This document shows positions 56,511 to 64,000 of a stretch of DNA of 64,000 nt, in pieces. The stretch is from Petaurus breviceps papuanus (lineage: Eukaryota > Chordata > Mammalia > Diprotodontia > Petauridae). Below the pieces are notes generated by a model. That model had not been told where the DNA came from. It worked only from the letters and a program-made list of their open reading frames with translations, and did no database searches. Made by a program: the position numbers and the translations under genes. The stretch lies in NCBI GenBank assembly GCA_028583685.1, contig JAMXIF010000073.1, forward strand, positions 3,748,016 through 3,812,015, given 5' to 3'. Each line of letters opens with the position of its first letter. Position 1 is the stretch's first letter.

Positions 56511-56720
56511 TTATTAAATGCTTATTATATGAAAGGCACCATACTAAGCACTTTACAAATATTAAGTCATTTGATCCTCACAACAACCCTGTGAAGAAGG
56601 TGCTATTATCCCCATTTTACAGTTGAGGAAATTGAGCCAGACAGAGGCTTGTCTTGTCTAGGGTCACAGAGATAGTAAGTATTTGAGGCAGGATCTTCCT
56701 GACTCTAGGCCCAATTCTTT
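56511..56720 (-). mobile_element. MIR/THER1-type SINE
   Basis: ACTAAGCACTTTACAAATAT, TCCTCACAACAACCCTGTGA, CCCATTTTACAGTTGAGGAA. Confidence 0.88.
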
Positions 56721-58320
56721 TGCCATAAAGTCCATCAAGAGATGACTTCTTGGAAAGAGAGACATCTGGTCCCTACTTGTCTCCCAACCTGATAGACCCA
56801 TCCCTTAGAACTACTCTTTTTCCTGAAGTTTTGATACATGTTGCCAGCTTTCCTTACCTTCATTTTTCTGAAAAAATTCACATTGGAGATGTGCTTTGAA
56901 GATAGTGTAATTTTGACTATACAGGAATTTTTACCTTCAATTTGATGTTAGAATCTTATACTGACTTAAGTTGCAACACTATTATATCTGTTGTGTGGTC
57001 AAAACTCTTCAGTGGAGTTTCTTATTGATTTCCAAGGAAGTATAAACTCCTTAACCTGACATAGCAGACCCTCCATAATGTGGAACTGGTCCAATTTTTC
57101 ATCTTGTACTCTCCTTCCTTACCTGTTCTTAGCCTTTAGCCAAAGTGGTTTTCCCAAATGTGCCCCACATTTAATTCACCTTACAATCATGTTATTGTTC
57201 CCTCCTTGCACCCAACCTTCTTTCACCTGTTAAACTTTCACCCATGCTGCAAGAACCTGTTTGCTGCTTCTGTTACGTTTTCTTTCTAAAACTCTCCCTC
57301 AACTCTTATTGGTATTTAAAAAAAAAAACAACTTCCCCTCTTCAAAGCTGTTACATTATACATTTTCTTTCTTTTTGTATTTCAAAGCCCTTGTGTTTGT
57401 CCTTCGTTTTTGAAGAGGACCATGGCATCAGGGAAATGATGACGACTTTGATTCGAGTGAGGGAGGGCTGTGCAAGGTTACCAGCTTCACTTCCTCCTTC
57501 AGAGCCATCTGAATCCACTGATATTCATCAGGATGACTGGAGATGACTCAGGATGCAGTGGGAGACCCTGGCCCTTTTAGGGCAAGGCCTTTTCAAGTGC
57601 TCAGTTAGAATGAGGTAAAGCCCATTCAGTGAATAGGCCTCTTTAAGAAGTGAGTCAAGGGAGTAGAAACAGGACCTGCAGGCAGCTCCAGCTCCCACTA
57701 CCTCCAACTCCTGTAAAAGGCAACTCTGAACAAACGTTGGAGCTACAGAACACACAAAATGACACAGAGAAGCTAACCTCCTATTGAGGGCAGGCCGGCA
57801 GGCCGGCAGGAATCGGCCAGCGCAGTGCTCTGGGAGCTGAGCCCAGCTCCATGCCAAGGTTTTAGCACCAGGGTGGGCCTGAACAAACAGCAGCTGTGGC
57901 GGTCCAGAATTAACACATAGATGCTAAGAACAAAGTAAGAAGTCAGTGCAGCGTGGACTTTGGGACCCAGTAGTTGGGAGTGCTTGGGCTTTTGACCCCA
58001 AGGGCGAGAAGCCGCTGAGGGATGAGCATGGCATCCACAAGGCAGCTTCAACTCCTGGCCTGCAGAATGTAGGGGGACCAAGAACCAGTTTGAGGTGTAA
58101 TTGCTCTTGCTTTAACCTGCTTGGATCTGGAATGCAGTCTAAGGTGGAGGTCCTGGGGTGTGTGTCCAGCTTGCCAGAGCGTGTGGAGGCTTCAGAGAGG
58201 CCACCCAACTAATACCTTGGGCAGCTGAGAAAATCCCAGCATTTGGAACGAAGCTCCCCTGTCTGGTAGCAGAGTCCTACTGTGGCAAAAAGCCCCAAAG
58301 TCAAGTAATTGAGTGGCAAA

Positions 58321-59382
58321 ATGAGCAGGCAAAGGAAGCAAACCAAGCAAAGCAATCCAACAGTAGACTCTTATTTTGGGGACAAAAAGGATCAAAGCAT
58401 GGAACAGGAGGAAGACAGTGAAGTCAGAACTCCTGCACCAAAAGCTTCAAAGAAAAATAGGAGCTGGTTACAGGCCATGGAAGACCTTAAAAAGCAGATA
58501 AGAGAAGTGGAGGAAAAATTGGGAAGAGAAATGAGAACGATGCAAGAAAATTATGAAATGAGAGTCAACAGCCTGACTAAGGAAAATAACACCTTAAAAA
58601 ATAGACTGACTCAAATGGCAAAAGAGGCTCAAAAAGGCAATGAGGAGAAGAATCCCTTAAAAAGCCAAATTTGTCAGATGGAAAAAGAATCTCTAAAGGT
58701 CACTGAGGAGAATCATTCCTTCAGAATTAGATTGGAGCAAATGGAAGCTAATGACTTTATGAGAAATCAAAATGCTGTTAAACAGATCCAAACAAATGAA
58801 AGAATAGAAGGCAATGTGAAATATCTCATTGGAAAAACCACTGACCTCAAAAATACATCTAGGAGAGATAATTTAAAAATTATTGGACTACCTGAAAGCC
58901 ATGATCAAAGTAAGAACCTAGAAATCATCCTCCAGGAAGTTCTCAAGGAAAACTGCCCTGATGTTTTAGAACCAGCGGGCAAAATAGAGGTTGAAAGAAT
59001 CCACCAATCACCTCCTGAAAAAGATACCAAAAAGAAAACTCCTAGGCATATTATAGCCAGGTTCCAGAATTCCCAGATCAAGGAGAGAATATTACAAGCA
59101 GCCAGAAAGGAACAATTTGAATATTGTGGAAACACAATCAGGATAACCCAAGATCTGGCAGCTTCTACACTGAGGGATCTCAGGACTTGTGATATGATAT
59201 TCTGGAGGTCAAAGGAGCTGGGATTAAAACCAAGAGTCACCTACCCAGGAAAACTGAGTATCATGTTTCAGGGGATAATACAGTCATTCAGTGAAATAGA
59301 GGACTTTCAAACATTCTTTATGAAAAAACCAGACTTGAATAGAAAATTTGACATTCAGGTACAAGAAGCAAGAGAATCATGA
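58321..59382 (+). CDS. L1/HAL1 ORF1 protein, intact
   Basis: 353 codons from ATG 58321 to TGA 59380-59382; an in-frame TTG four codons upstream is not favoured. ORF1p is an RNA-binding chaperone that coats L1 RNA as a trimer. Residues 1-48 are a charged N-terminus; about 50-145 is a coiled coil rich in E, K, L and M. About 183-275 is the RRM (DNLKIIGLPE at 183-192, PRHIIARF at 241-248), and about 277-353 is the C-terminal domain with YPGKLSI (308-314). The layout matches human L1 ORF1p (338 aa). No frameshift or stop is present, which implies a recent copy or purifying selection in its source. No ORF2 follows. The paired 111-codon minus-strand frame is a shadow. Confidence 0.93.
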   Translation: MSRQRKQTKQSNPTVDSYFGDKKDQSMEQEEDSEVRTPAPKASKKNRSWLQAMEDLKKQIREVEEKLGREMRTMQENYEMRVNSLTKENNTLKNRLTQMAKEAQKGNEEKNPLKSQICQMEKESLKVTEENHSFRIRLEQMEANDFMRNQNAVKQIQTNERIEGNVKYLIGKTTDLKNTSRRDNLKIIGLPESHDQSKNLEIILQEVLKENCPDVLEPAGKIEVERIHQSPPEKDTKKKTPRHIIARFQNSQIKERILQAARKEQFEYCGNTIRITQDLAASTLRDLRTCDMIFWRSKELGLKPRVTYPGKLSIMFQGIIQSFSEIEDFQTFFMKKPDLNRKFDIQVQEARES

Positions 59383-59511
59383 GAAGCTAAACAGATTAAA
59401 GAAATCATAAGGAACTTATTAGAGTTGAGCTATTAACATTCCTACGTGGAAAAAGGATCATTGTAACTGATGAAACTTTTCTCAGTATGAAAATAGTTGA
59501 AGCGAATAGAA

Positions 59512-59514
<3 letters not shown>

Positions 59515-59551
<37 letters not shown>
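59515..59551. repeat. (TG)n microsatellite in the HAL1 3'UTR
   Basis: About 18 TG units shortly after ORF1. Confidence 0.95.
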
Positions 59552-59554
<3 letters not shown>

Positions 59555-59869
59555 ATGTTTATATCGGAGGGTATGCAGGCATATGAATACATATGTGAAT
59601 GTGTGTATATATGTCTACAGGTTTACATAGATAGAGGGCACAGGACCAATTTAACAGGAAGGGATGATACTTAAAAGGTGAAATTAAGAGGTGAGAGAGG
59701 AATATAATGAGAGGAGATGTGGAGAGACAAAATGGGGTAAACTATCTCATAAAGAAGAGGCAAGGGGAAATGGTTACAATGGAGGGGAAGAATGGGATGG
59801 CAAAAGGGAATGGGTCAACCTTATTCTCATTGAATTTGGCTCGGAGAGGGAATGACATACACAATAAAT

Positions 59870-59960
59870 AGGGTATCTCTCTCTCCAAGAGAGTGGGGGG
59901 GGAGGGGATGAGAGGGGGGATGATGGAAGGGAGGGCAGGCTGGGGGGAGGGAAGTTGGAA
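59870..59960 (+). repeat. G-rich polypurine tract of the HAL1 3'UTR
   Basis: Several G3-G8 runs (GAGTGGGGGGGGAGGGGATG, GGCTGGGGGGAGGG). This is a recurrent feature of L1 3'UTRs and could form G-quadruplexes. Confidence 0.85.
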
Positions 59961-60599
59961 GCACCCACTTTTGAAAAGGGAAGGGATAAAAGTAGAGAAT
60001 AGAACAAGTGGGAGTTGGGATAGGAGGGAGGGAAATATATAGTCAGTCTTTTACAATATATCTTCTATGTTAATGTTTTGCATTAGCTACACATGTACAA
60101 CCTATACTGAATTGCTTATCTTCCCAGTAAGGGTGGGAGATGAGAGGAAGGGAAAGAATCTGGAATTCAAAAGTTTTAAAATCAAATGTTTAAAAATGTA
60201 TGTGTATATATATATGCATATATATATAGTATTATTAATACTATAAAAAAAAGAAGTGAGTCAAGAGATGGCCTCTTTCATTAGAAAAAAAGAAAAAAAA
60301 ATCAAGCTGGGAGGGTAAGACCCTCAGGGTTGCTGTTCCAAAGAGAAAGTTACCATTGACGTTCACTCTAAGCCAGGAGGGTCCCAAAAACAGCCATTAA
60401 GTGGAACTTGGGTAGGGACTTATTGTAGTCCAATCTATGAGCTTCAGAGTGACCTTGGTTTAAGGTTTTATTAAGGAAGACAGACCTAAAGGAAGGCAGG
60501 GAGGGAAACAAGCAACAAATAAACCTAGCCAGTAAACCCCTTAGTTAAGTGGGCAACTTCTGGCCATCAAAATATTCTGCTGCTTGTTACCTATCTAAC

Positions 60600-60835
60600 G
60601 TTGATCAGATCACTGCCCTCATCTGTAAAAGCAAGAAAAATTAGCCTCAAGGATTTCTAAGGTCTCTTGCAGCTCCAGACCCTAATAAGCTACTTTTCTA
60701 TATGTTGTATCTCCTCATCTAGAGTATAAACTTATTGAGGGCAAGAATTACACCTTATTGATCCTTGAATCTTCTCCTGTATAATCCTTAACACATGGGT
60801 AGGCACTTAATGTTTATGTAATGTAATTTTTCAAT
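60600..60835 (+). mobile_element. MIR and L2 3' fragments
   Basis: MIR-like GATCACTGCCCTCATCTGTA to about 60680, then L2 end AACTTATTGAGGGCAAGAAT and GTAGGCACTTAATGTTTATG. Confidence 0.65.
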
Positions 60836-60954
60836 CGGATTACTAGGGCAATGTTTTGAAACTCAGTTAGGAATAGGGGCCAGTAAATGTACATAGGAAT
60901 CAATGCAAGCATTTTTAATACCTCTGGGCTAGACTATTAAATCTGTTATTATGG

Positions 60955-61111
60955 GGGTAGCCAGGTGGCTCAGCAAGTAAGAGTACTGGCTCCAGTGTTG
61001 GGATGACCTGGGGATCAAATCTGGGCTCAGATGCTTAGCACCACACCCTGAAATAACTGGCCATGTAACCTTGAGCAAGTTACTTAACCCCGATTGCTTA
61101 TTTAAAAAAAA
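60955..61111 (+). mobile_element. WSINE1-like SINE
   Basis: AAATCTGTTATTATGG duplicated at 60939-60954 and 61112-61127. Body GGTAGCCAGGTGGCTCAGCA to ACCCCGATTGCTTATTT plus poly(A). Confidence 0.96.
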
Positions 61112-61529
61112 AAATCTGTTATTATGGAGTTTCCTTAGAGACTTTTAAATGTGGCCTTTGACAAGTTTACAGTGCCTTTTTTCACATTTATAGAATATTG
61201 ATACTATTCATTTTGACTTCAGATTTTCTGAGTGTCAGCTTTTAATTCTGGAAGACAGTACCATGGGCTATAAATGAGTTGTAATGTTGTTTTTCCATGT
61301 GGGATCCTTAGACTTTTCACTCCTGTTTTTAAAATTTCCAATTTAACTATAAAATATTGGTGTCTTTTCTTTATACATGTACTAATTTATATAACTCTTA
61401 GATTTCTCTTTCCCTCTCTTTCTCTTAGTCTTTATTTAAGATGCATAACCTGATTACTTCCACAAAGGATGAGATAACTTAATTAAACTTATCTAAAACA
61501 CAGCGATTAAAAATGAAACACAAAATTTT

Positions 61530-61735
61530 TTAGGATTACAGATTTAGAACTGGAGAGGATGTTAGAAACCTTCCTGTCCAGATTGCTTGTTTTTCTCATA
61601 AGGAAACTGAAGCCCAGGGAGACTGAGTAATTAATTTTGTCAAGGTGACACAAGTAGTAACTACCAGAGCTGGAATTTGAACCCACGTTCTCAGACTCCA
61701 AATCTAGCCTTATTTTCTCTTTATCCTCCTGCCTC
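61530..61735 (-). mobile_element. MIR-type SINE
   Basis: CATAAGGAAACTGAAGCCCA and CAGAGCTGGAATTTGAACCC. Confidence 0.85.
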
Positions 61736-61864
61736 ATCTGAAGAGACATTTGTTTAAGAATAGTAGTAATCAATGTAAGATGGAAGAAAATGAACTGATA
61801 GTCATCAGATGTAAGAGGGTCAAGAAGAAAGTGGGAACATATAAAAGGTAATAATATTATTTGG

Positions 61865-62340
61865 TATGCATTAGTGGAGAAAACAAAAACATAAATGCAT
61901 TGTTGGTAGAACTGTGAATTGAACCACCATTCTTTGAGTTTATGCCCCGTAACTTAATAAAATGTGCATAACTTTTGAGCCAGCAGTATCACTACTAAAT
62001 CTTTACCCCAAAGAGATTAGAAAAGAAAGGAAAAGAAAAGGACTTATATGTTTAAAAAAAATATATATATATATATATCTGCTCTTTTTGAAGTAGCAAA
62101 GAACTGGAAACTAAAAGGGTGCTCTGCTGAGGGATGACTGAACAAATTATGGTGTGACCCTGGGCAAGGCACTTAACCTGCTAGCCTCAGTTTCCTCATC
62201 TATAAAATGAGTTGGAGAAGGAAATGGCAAACCATTCCAGTATATTTACATGACTGAAATGACCCAACAACAGCAAATGAATGTAATATTCTGCTGTAAG
62301 AAATGAAGAGAATTTGGGAATTTTTTTAAAATAAAATTTT
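61865..62340 (+). mobile_element. L1 ORF2 3' fragment interrupted by MAR1
   Basis: TGCATTGTTGGTAGAACTGT and GGACTTATATGTTTAAAAAA parallel 11590-11760. The L1 resumes after the SINE (ATGTAATATTCTGCTGTAAG). Confidence 0.8.
62156..62278 (+). mobile_element. MAR1-type SINE, head truncated
   Basis: GACCCTGGGCAAGGCACTTA to ACATGACTGAAATGACCCAA and CAACAGCAAA. Confidence 0.88.
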
Positions 62341-62589
62341 GTTTTATTGTGCTAGTATATTCCTGTGTGAGAAATGCAAAAGAAGACATGGAAAAATATT
62401 ATATCTGTAGGTTTTTCTTTTTTAAAAAAGCTTTTAAAATTTTTACTTAATATGAACTCTTAATACAAAAATAATATGATTATTATAAGAACATTTCAGT
62501 ATACAAAGACTAAGCAGGAGGACTGTTTATGAAGCAACTTTTATTATATTGTTTTTTAAAAGAATATATTCAGTGTATTATAGCCGTAA

Positions 62590-62720
62590 CAAACTGCCTC
62601 ACTTATCTGTGTCTTCTGAACTGTTTTTCAACTGAACCGATCATTTCCTTAGTGTGGGAACCCTCTCTACCAATGCAGGGTATCACCTGCTCTGTAACTT
62701 AAGAGAGTTGCCTGTGATGT
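62590..62720 (-). mobile_element. THER2/MIR-like SINE, partial
   Basis: GGAACCCTCTCTACCAATGC and CACCTGCTCTGTAACTTAAG match the 13480 family. Confidence 0.6.
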
Positions 62721-62920
62721 TTCCCCCTAAACTGTCTCATAGACCTTATCTTCTCTAACAATCGGAAAACGAAATTCAGTGGAACAGAAAATACAAGCTG
62801 TTGTTGCCTAGGTTTGATCTTAACACTCCTGCTACAAATTTCTTCATCTCTTCCTTCATGAAAACAAAATTGGTAGATATTACTGTTGGCCAGAACATCT
62901 GCCAAGATGTAAGACCTTCC

Positions 62921-62946
62921 GTGTGTGTGTGTGTGTGTGTGTATGT
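62921..62946. repeat. (GT)n microsatellite
   Basis: About 12 GT units. Confidence 0.9.
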
Positions 62947-63805
62947 GTCTTGTTCCTTTGTAGTTTTCTAACCCTGTTAACTGGAGAAAGGCCATGGCGG
63001 CTTTATGGAGAAAAGGATTTAATTCATTTTTTTTTTTTTAAAGAAAGATGAGGCAGAACGAGGAACTTTTATTGCTACCATGCTCTAAAGGAGTTCTATT
63101 CAAAGTCTATGATAGCTATATCCACCGGAGAGGGAAGAGCTAAAGCTCTGAAACTACTGGTCTTCCTTTGTAGTCTAATGAAGATGACAAATATTCACCT
63201 CTTTGTCCTCCCTCCCCCCCATTTGCTAGTAGAACATATTTGAAGGGTTGTCATATTGAAGAGGTAATTGACTTGCTCTGATGGACCCCAGAGGGGATAA
63301 TTTAGAACCCTGGGCAAAAATTACATGAAAGGAAAATTTTTATAAAAGAAGAAAACCTCTTGTGTCATAAGAAAAAACTTATTAACATTAGGATTATCCA
63401 GAAGTAAAAGGGGCTCCTATCTCAAGAAGTAATGGGTCCTCCATCGGTGGAAGAGGCATTATGTTCTTGTTTAGATACTCACAAAACTAGTAAAAAACAA
63501 CTCTGGGGTCCCTCTGAACTCTTGTAAGATTCTGTGATCTTTGGTAGTTATAATTAATTCATTTTAATAATCTAAAATAGAGGAAGGCAGAGTGAGGAAA
63601 ACACATACTCAGTTACCAAGAAGGAATTTTGATTTTCTAAACACTGCCAAGGAAACAAACTAAAAACATCTAATAAGTCTCCTTTCTATGAATAGGATGA
63701 TTATCACTCATAGCGTCTACCTCATTCTCCTAAAACATATATATATATATATTTCTTCCCTAAACAAACTTGTTAAGTTTTATCTCATATGAATAGCTAT
63801 GGTGA
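62947..63805. other. Intronic sequence, no recognised feature
   Basis: A short (AT)n at about 63738-63751. Otherwise unique. Confidence 0.4.
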
Positions 63806-63820
63806 TCCTTGTATATCCTT

Positions 63821-63987
63821 TTTTTTTTTTTTTTTGCCTTTTGGAGGGCAGTGGGGGTTAAGTAACTTGCCCAAGGTCACATGGCTAGTTTTTTTGTGTG
63901 GGTGTTAAGTGTCTGAGGCCAGAACCAAACTGGGGTCCTCCTGACTGCGGGGCTGGCACTTTACTCACTGCGCCACCTAGCCACCCA
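63821..63987 (-). mobile_element. WSINE1-like SINE
   Basis: Poly(T), GGAGGGCAGTGGGGGTTAAG, head TGCGCCACCTAGCCACCC. Flanks TCCTTGTATAT/TCCTTATATAT. The right TSD runs to the window end. Confidence 0.92.
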
Positions 63988-64000
63988 GTCCTTATATATT

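Larger units (their letters stand above)
55990..57390 (+). mobile_element. L2 LINE ORF2 end, interrupted
   Basis: CTCTCACTTAGGTTATTGTA and CAGCAGAGTGATCTCTCCAC (to about 56275). It resumes near 57000 with TATAAACTCCTTAACCTGAC and CAGACCCTCCATAATGTGGA. A MIR and a purine-rich tract lie between. Confidence 0.75.
57660..60250 (+). mobile_element. Full-length HAL1 (ORF1-only L1) retrotransposon
   Basis: AAGAAGTGAGTCAAG is duplicated exactly at 57645-57659 and 60251-60265. Inside are a GC-rich 5'UTR (57660-58320, with a GGCAGGCCGGCAGG repeat), an intact ORF1, and an 868-bp 3'UTR with (TG)n (59515-59551) and a G-rich tract (59885-59955). The end is L1-like: GGAATTCAAAAGTTTTAAAA, then AT-rich and A6. 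There is no room for ORF2 (normally about 3.8 kb) and no trace of it. Mobilisation would need L1 ORF2p in trans. Confidence 0.9.
57395..60500 (-). mobile_element. ACAAC-tailed retroposon (same family as 17479), split by HAL1
   Basis: GTTTGTCCTTCGTTTTTGAA, AGGACCATGGCATCAGGGAA and GCAGTGGGAGACCCTGGCCC are the reverse complement of landmarks at 17840-18050. It stops at 57659 and probably resumes at 60266. The right edge near 60500 is a guess. Confidence 0.6.

Noticed and set aside
57528-58212. Several 88-109-codon frames near the HAL1 5'UTR
   Set aside because: GC-rich HAL1 5'UTR gives chance open frames on both strands.
1-64000. CRISPR array, operon or bacterial system
   Set aside because: Sequence is vertebrate intron; direct repeats present are SINE copies, TSDs and microsatellites.
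1-64000. tRNA genes within SINE heads
   Set aside because: The heads are tRNA-derived but diverged, and each is joined to a SINE body; no free-standing tRNA cloverleaf was recognised.

Overview
The window is vertebrate nuclear DNA from a marsupial, probably an Australian one. It is AT-rich and almost all non-coding. It is dense with mammalian and marsupial retroposons: MIR/THER CORE-SINEs, MAR1-type SINEs with a Bov-B/RTE-like 3' end, many young poly(A)-tailed WSINE1-like SINEs, marsupial L1 3' ends, a HAL1 (ORF1-only L1), and old L2 and L3/CR1 LINEs. The abundance of WSINE1-like copies with perfect target-site duplications (TSDs) suggests Australidelphia. Species cannot be fixed from this sequence, and family names are assigned from memory of consensus patterns, not from a search.

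Only one host coding exon is visible. It is the first coding exon of NCK2 (plus strand, 47869-48094), encoding the first SH3 domain of the SH2/SH3 adaptor, with a clean splice acceptor at 47852 and donor at 48095. Everything before it reads as the upstream (5'UTR) intron and everything after as the next intron. A 180-bp ATG-free segment at 20063-20242, with strong splice signals at both ends, is a candidate non-coding 5' exon. No CpG-island promoter is seen.

Layout: 1-11 kb has a solo LTR, scattered SINEs, an L1 nested in a MAR1 SINE, a polypyrimidine tract and an antisense 7SL RNA pseudogene. 11-20 kb has two L1 pieces each carrying a SINE, SINE-in-SINE and LTR-in-SINE nests, and a long L2. 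20-25 kb is mainly unique. 25-36 kb has an L3/CR1 LINE fossil, a dimeric WSINE, a degenerate minisatellite, hAT MITEs and a second solo LTR. 36-44 kb is rich in DNA transposons (hAT with a transposase remnant, a palindromic MITE, a Tc1/mariner-like element with perfect terminal repeats) and has a second dimeric WSINE. 44-57 kb holds the NCK2 exon, a third LTR family with a 185-bp partial second copy, and L2. 57.6-60.3 kb is a full-length HAL1 with an intact 353-codon ORF1 and a 15-bp TSD. 60-64 kb has more SINEs and an L1 piece.

The strongest leads are the dimeric WSINE found at two loci with the same junction, the intact HAL1, the 185-bp LTR segment whose edge coincides with a predicted LTR transcription start, the candidate 5'UTR exon, and the out-of-frame ATG seven bases before the NCK2 start.
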